Assembly: GCA_021791715.1 (NCBI GenBank)
Contig: JAJYWB010000025.1
Coordinates: forward strand, 1-64,000
Direction of reading: 5' to 3'
From: Planctomycetota bacterium
GTDB lineage: Bacteria; Planctomycetota; Planctomycetia; Isosphaerales; Isosphaeraceae
DNA: 64,000 nt
In this document: piece after piece, positions 36,201 through 45,054 of the stretch
Numbering within the stretch: position 1 is the first letter of the stretch
Layout of the letters: every line of letters begins with the position of its first letter
The notes under the pieces: generated by a model
Database searches by the model: none
What the model was told of the DNA's origin: nothing
What the model saw: the letters and a program-made list of their open reading frames with translations, nothing else
Position numbers and translations under genes: made by a program

Positions 36201-36345
36201 ACGCGCCGACGCGCTCGCCTTCGTCGAACGTCGCGCCAAAGAGAGCGACGACAAAACCGAGAAGCGATCGGGATCGCTCGACTCCGCGCTCGTCGATCTT
36301 TGCCAGGTTCTCTTCTCTTTGAATGAATTTATTTACATTGAATAA
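33244..36345 (+). CDS. PSCyt1-DUF1549-DUF1553 secreted protein
   Basis: 1033 residues. Signal peptide: hydrophobic residues 8-24 ([18 protein letters not shown]). The planctomycete cytochrome-c-like domain PSCyt1 follows (about 35-130) with CYSCH (Cys49, Cys52, His53) and [10 protein letters not shown] supplying a likely axial Met. DUF1549 (about 170-390) has [31 protein letters not shown] and [14 protein letters not shown]. A carbohydrate-binding-like insert lies near 400-650 and DUF1553 near 740-1000 ([55 protein letters not shown]). Likely a surface or periplasmic haem protein; function unproven. Start ATG is in AT-rich DNA; the next gene is 33 bp downstream. Confidence 0.93.
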   Translation: [1033 protein letters not shown]

Positions 36346-36378
36346 CATAAGGCGACGATCGATTTTAAGGACTTAATT

Positions 36379-37902
36379 ATGAGCAATTATGCATCATTAT
36401 TCGCCGAGCCCGCTTCGATCTTCGGTTCGAGGCGCGAGTTTTTGAAGCGAACCGGTTCGGGGATGGGGATGCTGGCGCTCGCGGGGCTTTTGCAAGATCA
36501 GGGTTTGCTTCAAGATCGATCCCTTTCGGCCGCGGAAGGTTCGGCGGGAACTTCCGGCCTCGCCGTTTCGAGGGCCGACGATCGCTCGCTCCATCCGATG
36601 GCGTCGCGACCGGGGCATTTCCCCGCCCGCGCCAAATCGGTGATCTGGCTCTTCCTCAACGGCGGTCCGAGCCATGTCGACACATGGGATTATAAACCCG
36701 AGCTCACGAAACGCGACGGCAAGGAACTTCCGGGATTCGATAAAAACACCGGGTTTTTCACCGATCAGGTCGGCCCTTTGATGAAATCGCCGTTCAAGTT
36801 CGAGCGGCACGGACAATCGGGGGCGTGGGTTTCCGAAATCTTCCCCCATCAGGCTCGCCATGTCGACGATATGGCTTTCATTCACAGTTGCTTTACCGAA
36901 ACGAACAATCATTCGCCGGCGCTTTTTGAGATTAACACGGGGATGAGCCGAATGGGCTTTCCTTGCGTGGGCGCGTGGGTGACGTACGGCCTGGGGTCGG
37001 AAAACCGCGATCTTCCCGGATTCGTGGTGATGTACGACACGCTCGGGCGCGGGCTTCCCAAGGGGCATTCGCAAAACTGGGGCGCCGGCTTTTTGCCGGG
37101 GGTCTATCAGGGGACGGCGCTCGCGGCACAGGGACCTCCGATCGACAATTTATCACGTCCTCAAGGGCTTACCGACCGCGGCCAGCGCGACCAGCTCGAT
37201 TTGCTCGCGAAGCTCAATCGTCGCGAACTCGAACGCTCGCCCGGCGAGGCGGCGCTCGCGGCTCGGATCGAGGCGTTCGAGCTCGCTTATCGGATGCAGA
37301 CGACCGCGCCCGAGGCGCTCGACGTCGACCGGGAATCGAAGGCGACGAAGGCCTTGTACGGACTCGACGACCCCAAATGCACGCATTTCGCCCGCCAGTG
37401 CCTGATCGCTCGCAGGCTCGTCGAACGGGGCGTTCGATTTATCCAGATATATAGCGGAGGCATGGAGAACGAACGAAGCTGGGACGGACATCAGGATATC
37501 GTCAAGAATCACGGCGGTTTCGCTCTTGAAACCGATCGACCGATCGCAGGCCTTTTAAGCGACCTGAAAGGTCGAGGACTCCTCGATTCGACGCTTGTCG
37601 TTTGCAACGGCGAATTCGGCAGGCTGCCGATCGTTCAGAAGGGAGGGACGGGGCGCGATCACAATCCGCACGCTTTCACCACCTGGTTCGCGGGAGGGGG
37701 AGTTAAAGGGGGGACGCATTACGGTCAAACCGACGAGCTTGGTCATAAAGCCGTCGTCGATCGCGTGAGCGTCAACGACCTTCACGCGACGATCCTCCGA
37801 CTTCTTGGAATCGATCACACGCGTTTAACATATCGTTATAACGGACGCGATTATCGCCTGACCGACGTCGCGGGGAACGTCGTCGCGCCGATCCTCGCGT
37901 GA
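36379..37902 (+). CDS. DUF1501 family secreted protein (Tat substrate), partner of the PSCyt1 protein
   Basis: 507 residues with Tat motif SRREFLKRTGSGMG and a hydrophobic MLALAGLL. DUF1501 features: VIWLFLNGGPSHVDTWDYKPEL, FIHSCFTETNNHSPALFEINTG, GAWVTYGLG, FGRLPIVQKGGTGRDHNPHAFTTWFAGGGVKGG and YGQTDELGHKAV. Compared with the DUF1501 protein at 30844 it is longer and more canonical (GRDHNP metal-site motif). It directly follows the PSCyt1 gene and is presumed co-transcribed and functionally coupled. Confidence 0.93.
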   Translation: MSNYASLFAEPASIFGSRREFLKRTGSGMGMLALAGLLQDQGLLQDRSLSAAEGSAGTSGLAVSRADDRSLHPMASRPGHFPARAKSVIWLFLNGGPSHVDTWDYKPELTKRDGKELPGFDKNTGFFTDQVGPLMKSPFKFERHGQSGAWVSEIFPHQARHVDDMAFIHSCFTETNNHSPALFEINTGMSRMGFPCVGAWVTYGLGSENRDLPGFVVMYDTLGRGLPKGHSQNWGAGFLPGVYQGTALAAQGPPIDNLSRPQGLTDRGQRDQLDLLAKLNRRELERSPGEAALAARIEAFELAYRMQTTAPEALDVDRESKATKALYGLDDPKCTHFARQCLIARRLVERGVRFIQIYSGGMENERSWDGHQDIVKNHGGFALETDRPIAGLLSDLKGRGLLDSTLVVCNGEFGRLPIVQKGGTGRDHNPHAFTTWFAGGGVKGGTHYGQTDELGHKAVVDRVSVNDLHATILRLLGIDHTRLTYRYNGRDYRLTDVAGNVVAPILA

Positions 37903-38735
37903 TCAAGGGGTTTTGCGCGATCCGCCGATCGATATCGCCGAGCCCGATGATCGGGGAATCGGTGGATTTTGAGGTTCTTGGTCGATCAATCGGTGTCGCC
38001 GGCGGAGATCAGTCGTCGTCGAGTGAGAGGCGAGATAGAGATTGAAAGCACAGGAATCATCCAATTCACGATCCCGCATATTATGAATCGACCGAACTCG
38101 CAAGCTTTATTCCGACCGGTTAGGTTCGTGCGACGGATTCTATCCTGTTGATCGTCCTCGTCTATCCTCGACTTCCCTGGCAAAATACCCGGAATTTTCG
38201 ACGAGAGTAGTTACATATTCTAGCATTATTAAATATTTTATTTATTTAATCCTTGCGTGTCGACTCGCGGGAGGCGCCGATCGTCTCTTTCAATCGTCGA
38301 ACCGGCTATTCGCGTTTAATCCGGATTCCGCACAATTAACCGGAGGCTCTATATTCCGTTACCGTCGCCAGGCGGAACTATAAATCATGAAATCTTCATA
38401 AAAACAAAATATGCTAACTAATATAATGGCATCATATATAATTTCGTAGCGATTGTGGAAATTCGTTCGATCGTGAAACGCGAAGCGCCGGCTCATCATT
38501 CGATAAGCACGGCCATGGCCTCCGAAGGCAATACGCTGAATTATGGCGGCCGTTTGCGTGGTCATCCCGTACAAACTGTCGAAAAATCATCCACGTTAAG
38601 ATTTTACGCTCGATAGCCGTGCATTACCCTATGCGACTCTGAACGACCGGATCGTTTCCAATCCCGATCGCGATTCGAAGGTTTTGAAGAGACAAACCGA
38701 TCGATTGGGGTGGAATCGTGATCTTGAAGATCAAT
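37903..38735. other. Long intergenic region beside the restriction-modification genes
   Basis: About 830 bp with AT-rich patches (38210-38260, 38380-38450). A TTG-started frame at 37969-38151 begins MRFLVDQSVSP, like the N-terminus of DUF5615 PIN-like toxins, then loses resemblance and stops after 60 codons. It could be a remnant. Another frame on the minus strand (38359-38574) has no recognisable features. No tRNA or direct repeat marking an insertion boundary was found. Confidence 0.4.
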
Positions 38736-39716
38736 TCAATCAAATAACAATGGTTCACCTTTATTGACACGATAATTCTTACGGCCTCGGGTCGGAACGG
38801 ACTCGGCCTTTTCTCCATCTCGCTCCGCTCCATCGCCGTTCCGTCTTTCGTGCGGCTCGAAGCGAAACCGGCCGGCTTCGAGATATTCGCAATTGAGTTC
38901 AACGGCGATCCATTTTCGCTCCAACTCCTCGCACGCCTCGCCGGTCGTATTGCTGCCGGCGAACGGATCGATCACCAGATCGCCGGGGTCGGTGAGGAAT
39001 CGGATGAAGAAGAGGGGTAACTGGATCGGAAAACGCGCGGGATGCGGTTTGACACCCGTCTCTTTGCAACGCTCGAGATAATGGCCGTTGGCGTCGTTAT
39101 TACCGCATATAATAATATTCCCAGGAATTGAGCCGCCGCGGTCGATGAACTTCTTGGTGATGATATGACCCGAAGGTCGAACTTTCGCGGTATATCCGCG
39201 TTTAAGCAACCGTTTCATATCGGGGCTGTATTCTTGAAGAACTTTCTGGTTATCGGCTTTCGGCCAAGGTGTTTTAGAAAGCCACCAAACACATTCGACC
39301 GAATCCTTGACTCGAATTTTGCGAACATTCACCCACTCGGCGGGCGAAGGGAGCTTGGCCGGGTTGTACCAAAAGAATTCTTGCGCCAGATGGAATCCGG
39401 CATCTTTGCAAAGCGCGATCAACAATTCAAAATGATAGAGCGATCGAGTCGGCGTTCCCGGCGTCCAGGCGCCGCCGATATCGAGAACGAAACTACCGTC
39501 GTCGGCTAAAATGCGATGCATCTCGGCTGCGAAGGGCATGAACCATTTGATGTAATCGCCCTGATCGGCGTTACCGTATTCCTTTTTGAAATGCAGCGCG
39601 TAAGGAGGCGACGTCATAATGAGATTGACGGAACCGGCCGGCAACGTTCTCATAAACTTATGTGAATCGGAAACGTAGGCTTTGCCTAACGATGTTTCGT
39701 ACAGGGATTGATTCAT
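38736..39716 (-). CDS. Type II DNA methyltransferase, probably N4-cytosine (beta class)
   Basis: 326 residues. Catalytic motif IV reads TSPPY (35-39), the form typical of N4-cytosine methyltransferases, and comes before the SAM-binding motif [11 protein letters not shown] (250-259), which defines the beta class. Between them lie [22 protein letters not shown] and [28 protein letters not shown], seen in the group containing the CCCGGG enzymes (Cfr9I/SmaI type); this does not fix the specificity here. The 5' end overlaps the endonuclease stop by 4 bp. Codon use is less CGATCG-rich than in neighbouring genes, in keeping with acquisition by transfer. Confidence 0.9.
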   Translation of the reverse strand: MNQSLYETSLGKAYVSDSHKFMRTLPAGSVNLIMTSPPYALHFKKEYGNADQGDYIKWFMPFAAEMHRILADDGSFVLDIGGAWTPGTPTRSLYHFELLIALCKDAGFHLAQEFFWYNPAKLPSPAEWVNVRKIRVKDSVECVWWLSKTPWPKADNQKVLQEYSPDMKRLLKRGYTAKVRPSGHIITKKFIDRGGSIPGNIIICGNNDANGHYLERCKETGVKPHPARFPIQLPLFFIRFLTDPGDLVIDPFAGSNTTGEACEELERKWIAVELNCEYLEAGRFRFEPHERRNGDGAERDGEKAESVPTRGRKNYRVNKGEPLLFD

Positions 39717-40297
39717 AAAAGTTTAAAGTCTCCGATCGCTTCCTCAAGATTTTCTCGCCAAAAACCCGAAGCGGTGAATGGAACTCTCTGCATAATTACA
39801 AGGTAATCAGGGTATTGCAGACGTCGTTCAAGACGACCACAGGCGCTAAACAGATATTTCCATTCTCCTGTCTGATTGAACAGGCAAGCGGCCAAAATAT
39901 CGAAATCATCGACCCTGTATCCTCGACTAGGTCCTCCCGCGATCGCGTTTCTTGTCTTTTGAATCTCCACCTTGTAACCGTCTCGATAAACCGACTTACC
40001 GCTTCGGACATTTTTGCATTCAATCCTATAACGGTAGCCTTCGATTTCGATCAGGAAGTCCGGTTCTCCGGTCGCATCGCTCCAGATGAGCTCACTGATC
40101 TTCAATCGATCTCGCATCAATTCCATGTGTCGATTCAGATAGAACTCCGCGAGCTTCCCTTTTACATCCGTTCTCGATCTAGGACCGTGTTCAATCGCGG
40201 TGAGTATCTCCCAACCCGGAGCTTGAAACAATATTTCAAGAGGGTGTCGGCGAGGTTCTCCATTCTCGGTAAATTGCGGCGGCATCCATGCCTCCAT
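39713..40297 (-). CDS. Type II restriction endonuclease, PD-(D/E)xK fold
   Basis: 194 residues. The putative catalytic core is [19 protein letters not shown]: Pro79-Asp80 and Glu93-Cys94-Lys95, spaced as in PD-(D/E)xK nucleases. The C-terminal half ([18 protein letters not shown]) fits the following strand-helix part of such folds. The gene overlaps the methyltransferase gene by 4 bp (same strand, nuclease first), the classic layout of a type II restriction-modification system. No C-protein (controller) gene is visible upstream. The start lacks a clear ribosome binding site; an ATG four codons later is an alternative. Recognition site unknown. Confidence 0.82.
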   Translation of the reverse strand: MEAWMPPQFTENGEPRRHPLEILFQAPGWEILTAIEHGPRSRTDVKGKLAEFYLNRHMELMRDRLKISELIWSDATGEPDFLIEIEGYRYRIECKNVRSGKSVYRDGYKVEIQKTRNAIAGGPSRGYRVDDFDILAACLFNQTGEWKYLFSACGRLERRLQYPDYLVIMQRVPFTASGFWRENLEEAIGDFKLL

Positions 40298-40852
40298 TGT
40301 TTAGCCGTCTTGCTCGGCGAAATCAGGAACAAAAAATTATTGTAACGATTCCATCACTGAAAGCTAGTGAGATTAGTGCGATTTTCGTAATCTCAAATTC
40401 CGCAAGAAGTTAACATTGTATACCTCCGGCCATTAAGCCGCGGGAAATACTTAAGAATCGCAAGTATACTTAAAAGTTATAATAATAATGGTTTCTCTCT
40501 TATCGCAGGCGGGTTTCGAGTCGCTAACGCTACAAAGATTCTTGATAATTAAAATATACTCTTAATCAAAGATCGGCGGCTCAAATCAAGCACTGAAACA
40601 AGGCGCCCCGTACTGTATTGATTGACAGATAAATAGAATCGATATACTTGAAATCAAAGCGAAATCTACATTGATTTATCAGAATCTAAGCCTCGCGACG
40701 TCGGATGACTTCTACCCTCCCCGCGTTGACGATCGCCGCCGCGACGTCTACGATTTTAAGGACTCTCGGTTGTATGCCGGATTCGGTTCCGGAGCAAAAC
40801 GATCGTTAAACGCGACATAAACCAAGTTCTCATCTGGAATTGGAGTTCATTC
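40298..40852. other. AT-rich intergenic region between R-M genes and AAA+ gene
   Basis: About 555 bp, notably AT-rich from 40330 to 40680 compared with neighbours. It is divergent, so it holds the promoters of the endonuclease (minus) and of the AAA+ gene (plus). No open frame of note. The low GC suggests acquired DNA that came with the restriction-modification genes. Confidence 0.5.
40622..40648 (+). promoter_or_regulatory. Candidate promoter upstream of the AAA+/VWA operon
   Basis: TTGACA (40622-40627, perfect), 15-bp spacer, TATACT (40643-40648). The spacer is two bases short of ideal. It would give a leader of about 200 nt before the GTG start at 40853. Confidence 0.4.
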
Positions 40853-42280
40853 GTGGCCCAGGATCGACCCCGGACGCTCGGCGAATTGAAGGCGAGCGGA
40901 TATCCGCTCGAATCGGTTAAAAACGAGATGCGGAGGAACTTGATCGCCAAGCTCAAACAAGGCGAAAACCTCTTTCCAGAAATCCTCGGATACGAGGAAA
41001 CCGTCTTTCCGCAAATCCAAAACGCCATCCTCTCGCGTCACGACATGCTGTTTTTGGGGCTTCGAGGCCAGGCCAAAACGCGAATGCTGCGCGGGCTCGT
41101 CAAACTCCTCGACGACGCGATCCCGATCGTCGAGGGCTCAGAGGTGAACGATCATCCCTACGCCCCGATCTCGCGCGAATCGCGTGATAAAATCAATACG
41201 CTCAAAGATAAAACCCCAATCGCATGGGTGGGCCGCGACGAACGCTATCAAGAAAAACTCGCCACGCCCGACGTCACGATCGCCGATTTGATCGGCGAAA
41301 TCGATATGATTAAACACGCCGAGGGTCGATACCTCTCGAGCGAACTCGCGATGCACTTCGGCCTGATCCCGCGCGCCAATCGCGGTATTTTCTGCATGAA
41401 CGAACTCCCCGATCTTTCCCCCAAGATTCAGGTCGGCCTGTTCAACGTTCTCGAAGAACGCGACGTTCAGATTCGTGGCTTTCCCGTCCGTTTAAATCTT
41501 GATCTCTGCATGGTTTTCTCGGCGAATCCCGAGGATTATACGAATCGAGGTCGGATCGTCACGCCGCTCAAGGATCGGATCGGCTCGGTCGTCCGCACGC
41601 ATTACCCGCTTTCTCGCGAACTCGGCGTGAAAATCAACGATCAAAACGCGTGGCTCGAACGCGACGGCGGTCGGATCGCGATTCCTGCATATGTAAAAGA
41701 AGTGGTCGAGGAGACTTCTCGGCTGGCTCGAACATCGCCGCACGTCAATCAGCAGTCGGGGGTTTCGGTGCGGATGTCGATCGCCAATCTGGAGAACGTC
41801 GTCTCGAACGCCGAGCGGCGAGCGATTCAGAACGGCGAGTCGTGGATCGTACCCCGAGTTTCCGACCTGGCGCACATGTCGGCGAGCTCGCGCGGTAAGA
41901 TCGAGCTCGTGATGGCCGAGGACGAGGGTCAGGAGGACAAACTCGTCGAGCGGATCGTCGCCGAGGCGGTCAAAAACGTTTTCACGCAATATTGCGACGC
42001 ACGCGAATTTCGTTCGGCGGTCGAGGCGTTTGAATCGGGCTTGGCGATCGAGATCGGCGATACGATTTCGGCCGCGGAGCTGCTTAAACGCGTCGAGAAG
42101 GTTCCCGGATTGCTCAAAAAGGCCGAGGAGTTGGCGAAGAAGATTTCACCCGAAGTCGTCGAATCCGCAGCGAGGCCCGCGCTCCACGCGAGCGCAGCCG
42201 AGTTCATCCTGGAGGGGCTGCATACGCATAATAAATTGAATAAGAACATGAAGCATGGAGTTTCTTCTTACAAGCGTTGA
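40853..42280 (+). CDS. AAA+ ATPase, Mg-chelatase ChlI/MoxR-like
   Basis: 475 residues with an AAA+ domain. The Walker A variant is GLRGQAKT (about 69-76), followed by sensor and arginine-finger regions (PLKDRIGSVVRTHYP). The Walker B region reads FCMNELPDL: Asn replaces the usual Asp. This NELPDL form is characteristic of one Mg-chelatase-like subfamily and was not scored as damage. ATPases of this group work with a VWA-domain partner, which is encoded next (44-bp gap). Together they probably remodel or insert metal into some target; genuine chlorophyll synthesis is unlikely, because no ChlH gene is nearby. The GTG start has GGAG nine bases upstream. Confidence 0.85.
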   Translation: MAQDRPRTLGELKASGYPLESVKNEMRRNLIAKLKQGENLFPEILGYEETVFPQIQNAILSRHDMLFLGLRGQAKTRMLRGLVKLLDDAIPIVEGSEVNDHPYAPISRESRDKINTLKDKTPIAWVGRDERYQEKLATPDVTIADLIGEIDMIKHAEGRYLSSELAMHFGLIPRANRGIFCMNELPDLSPKIQVGLFNVLEERDVQIRGFPVRLNLDLCMVFSANPEDYTNRGRIVTPLKDRIGSVVRTHYPLSRELGVKINDQNAWLERDGGRIAIPAYVKEVVEETSRLARTSPHVNQQSGVSVRMSIANLENVVSNAERRAIQNGESWIVPRVSDLAHMSASSRGKIELVMAEDEGQEDKLVERIVAEAVKNVFTQYCDAREFRSAVEAFESGLAIEIGDTISAAELLKRVEKVPGLLKKAEELAKKISPEVVESAARPALHASAAEFILEGLHTHNKLNKNMKHGVSSYKR

Positions 42281-42324
42281 TTCTATCGATCGCTCTCGCG
42301 CATAACCCGAAGAAAGAGTGAATC

Positions 42325-43467
42325 ATGGCGATTTTTGAATATAGTAAATGGGACGGATCGCAGGCGTTTCAGCCGCAATCGGCCGACGCCGCGTTCGATC
42401 AATTGTCGGAATACATGCTTCATTACGGCGATCAGGTGCTGCGCGATCTCGATCAATTCGACGAGACCGATATGCCCGAGATTCTCGATCAATTGCAAAA
42501 GGCGGGGCTGATCGAGCGCGATACCGAGGGAAAATGGGCTGTTTCTCCGAGGGGGGCTCGACGGATTCAGGAGCGAGCGCTCACCGAGATGTTCCAGACG
42601 TTTCGGACCGATTCGATCGGCAAGCACGATACGGGCCAAAAGGGGACTGGGGCGATTCGGCTCGACGAATCAAGGCCTTATGTTTTCGGCGATTCGCTCT
42701 CGAACCTGAACATGCATGAAACGCTCAAAAACGCGATGATTCGTCAGGGCGGAGGGACGCCGATCAAACTTAAGCTCGACGATTACGTGGTTCATGAAAC
42801 CGAATATCAAAGCCGATGCGCGACGGTGGTGTTGATCGATATGAGCGGGTCGATGAGTCGATACGGCAAGTATGCTCAAACGAAAAAAGTGGCTCTCGCG
42901 CTTCAGGCGATGGTGCGGGCGCAGTATCCTCAAGATTCGATTCAGATGGTGGGATTTTATAGTTTCGCGAATGTGATGACCGAGCGTGATTTGATCAATT
43001 CGGCGCCCAAGCCCGTGAGCATGTACGACAGTCGGATTTTATTGCGATTCGATCTCGACGCTCTTCCCAAGCGGGTTCCGCAGCATTTCACCAACATCGA
43101 CGCGGGTCTCAAACTCGCGCGGAGCCTGCTGGGTCGGGTTCACGCCGCGAACAAGCAGATCATCATCATCACCGACGGCGAGCCGACGGCGCACATCGAG
43201 GGGCGCGAGCTTGTTTTGATGTATCCGCCTTCGAACAAAACGGCGCGGGCCACTCTCGCCGAGGCGAGGCGATGCGCCGCGGCGGGGATTCGCGTATCGA
43301 GTTTCGCTCTCATCGAAGATTATTTTTATCTTGGGCTCGTTAATTTCGTCGAGGAGCTCGCGAAGGTTTCGCAAGGGGTCGCGGCGTATTGCGCCGCGGA
43401 CGATCTGGGTAAATACGTGCTCGACAGTTTCGTCGGCGGACGGCGAGCGCGACGAATGAGTCGATAA
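42325..43467 (+). CDS. VWA-domain protein, partner of the AAA+ ATPase
   Basis: 380 residues. The N-terminal ~150 residues are helical (SEYMLHYGDQVLRDLDQF, ILDQLQKAGLIERD). The VWA domain occupies about 170-350 with an intact metal-ion-dependent adhesion site: DMSGSMSRYG (DxSxS), then HFTNIDAGL (Thr) and TDGEPTAH (Asp). This is the ChlD/CoxE-like arrangement. It follows the AAA+ gene closely and is surely co-transcribed. The tail is basic (GGRRARRMSR). The stop lies within a short direct repeat (43461-43526). Confidence 0.88.
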   Translation: MAIFEYSKWDGSQAFQPQSADAAFDQLSEYMLHYGDQVLRDLDQFDETDMPEILDQLQKAGLIERDTEGKWAVSPRGARRIQERALTEMFQTFRTDSIGKHDTGQKGTGAIRLDESRPYVFGDSLSNLNMHETLKNAMIRQGGGTPIKLKLDDYVVHETEYQSRCATVVLIDMSGSMSRYGKYAQTKKVALALQAMVRAQYPQDSIQMVGFYSFANVMTERDLINSAPKPVSMYDSRILLRFDLDALPKRVPQHFTNIDAGLKLARSLLGRVHAANKQIIIITDGEPTAHIEGRELVLMYPPSNKTARATLAEARRCAAAGIRVSSFALIEDYFYLGLVNFVEELAKVSQGVAAYCAADDLGKYVLDSFVGGRRARRMSR

Positions 43468-43858
43468 AGCGCAGGCCGAGAGCGAAACCAAGCGAATCGA
43501 TAAAACGCAGGCCGCGAGCGAAACCAGGATTCCTCGGACCGGCGCGACCGGCGCCGCGTCGATCCAAATTCCAAAACGATCGCAGGCTCTCAAACAAATG
43601 CGAAAAGAAACTCCGGCTCAATCCGAGAATCCGCCTCATCCGTCGCCATATTTAATCTCATAACTACTTAAAATTTTCAGTATCATATTACAAATAAATG
43701 TAATCACTTTATACTGTTTTTTCGCGTCGAAAACCTCGGCCGGGACGTCGATCGACGACGCTGTTAAAGATTTGTTGGAAGGCCCGATCGAAGTCGGCTA
43801 TATTCGGGTTCGGGTCGAGATTTCGTTCCACGAACAACCTAGGGTTGGGAGTCGAGCC
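43468..43858. other. Intergenic region with short direct repeat
   Basis: A ~30-bp sequence (CGATAAAGCGCAGGCCGAGA...) starting at 43461 is repeated 36 bp later from 43497 with few changes. An AT-rich part (43650-43720) includes TTTATACTG near 43710 and may hold the promoter of the next gene. No gene seen. Confidence 0.45.
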
Positions 43859-44857
43859 ATGAAGGAACCAGAACGTTCGACGTGTCCGGATTGTGAACGG
43901 ATCGAGCCGGTGACGCGGCGCGATTTTGTGCGCGCCGTCGGGGGCGCGGCGCTTGCGGCGCCGCTTTTCTCGCTCGCGGCTCCCAGCCGGGTCGCCCGCG
44001 CCGCGGATTCGACGGGCGCCGAGACCGCGGTCAAGCGGTTGTACGGAACGCTGACGAGCGACCAGCGCAAGGCGATCTGCTTCCCGTTTGACGATCCCAA
44101 GCGGAATCGCATCAACGCGAATTGGGCGATCACCAAGCCGACGATCGGCGATTTCTTTACGAAGGAACAGCAAGCGATCGTCGACGAGATTTTCAAAGGG
44201 GCGACGAGCCCCGACGGATACGAACGCTTTCAGAAACAGATGGAAGACGATTCGGGAGGCTTCGACACGTACCATGTCGCGCTCTTCGGCGAACCCGAAA
44301 CGGGCAAGTTCGAGTGGGAGCTGACCGGCCGGCATATGACGATTCGAGTCGACGGCGATTCGGTCGAGGGGACGGCGTTCGGCGGACCGATCGTTTACGG
44401 TCACGGCGCGGGTGATTCTCAAAAAGGTCTTCCGGGGAACGTCTTCTATTATCAAACGATCAAGGCGAACGAGGTCTTCGAGGCGATGGACGGCAAGCAG
44501 CGCGAGAAGGCTTTGCTTGAGAAGGCGCCGAAGGAGAACGCGGTTCAACTTCAGGGCGCCTCGGGCAAGTTCCCTGGAATCGCGATCGGCGAGCTGGCGC
44601 GAGATCAGAAGGAACTCGTCGAGAAGGTGATGAAGGTGATCCTCGCGCCTTATCGCGAAAAGGACGTCGACGAGGCGATGGCGATCCTGAAGCAAGGGGG
44701 CGGGCTCGACGCTCTCCATCTCGCGTTTTACAAGTCGGACGACATCGGCGGCGATCACGTTTGGGACATCTGGAGGCTCGAAGGCCCGAACTTCGTCTGG
44801 CACTTCCGCGGCGCGCCCCACGTTCACACCTACGTGAATATCGGCGTGAAAAGTTGA
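43859..44857 (+). CDS. DUF3500 family secreted protein
   Basis: About 332 residues from ATG 43859. It begins with a short Cys-containing leader (STCPDCERIEPV), then a Tat motif TRRDFVRAVGG with a hydrophobic stretch to about residue 45. The body matches DUF3500: RKAICFPFDD, NWAITKPTIGDFFTKEQQAIVDEIFKG, FEWELTGRHMTIRVDGDSVEGTAFGGPIVYGHGA and a C-terminal VWHFRGAPHVHTYVNIG with histidines that could bind metal. DUF3500 proteins are exported and uncharacterised. The frame is open upstream to 43772 but no signal would then be at the N-terminus. A clear terminator follows at 44896-44930. Confidence 0.87.
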   Translation: MKEPERSTCPDCERIEPVTRRDFVRAVGGAALAAPLFSLAAPSRVARAADSTGAETAVKRLYGTLTSDQRKAICFPFDDPKRNRINANWAITKPTIGDFFTKEQQAIVDEIFKGATSPDGYERFQKQMEDDSGGFDTYHVALFGEPETGKFEWELTGRHMTIRVDGDSVEGTAFGGPIVYGHGAGDSQKGLPGNVFYYQTIKANEVFEAMDGKQREKALLEKAPKENAVQLQGASGKFPGIAIGELARDQKELVEKVMKVILAPYREKDVDEAMAILKQGGGLDALHLAFYKSDDIGGDHVWDIWRLEGPNFVWHFRGAPHVHTYVNIGVKS

Positions 44858-44895
44858 GCATCATTGTAACATTTACAGTTGAATGACCGAATGAA

Positions 44896-44930
44896 CCTCG
44901 AAAACATCGATCGGTGTTTTCGAGGTTTTC
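44896..44930 (+). terminator. Rho-independent terminator after the DUF3500 gene
   Basis: Perfect 11-bp stem CCTCGAAAACA / TGTTTTCGAGG with an 8-base loop (TCGATCGG), followed by TTTTC. It lies 38 bp after the stop codon. Confidence 0.8.
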
Positions 44931-45054
44931 TCGTCGTTCGCGATCGGTCGGCGGGGTCTTTCGCGCTTGTACGCGGTCGGTTACGATCCGGTCGCGTGGT
45001 GTTGTTTCATTGGAATCGATTGGGATTTCAGAGAATTGCGATCAGGAGGTCGTC

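Noticed and set aside
38736-40297. Restriction-modification system targeting CGATCG (PvuI site), explaining the palindrome excess
   Set aside because: Hosts usually avoid sites of their own nucleases, the methyltransferase looks N4-cytosine type of a different group, and the system appears recently acquired. No sequence evidence links them.
40853-43467. Genuine magnesium chelatase for (bacterio)chlorophyll synthesis
   Set aside because: No ChlH/BchH or other pigment genes are in the window, and the AAA+ protein has the NELPDL Walker B variant of a separate subfamily.
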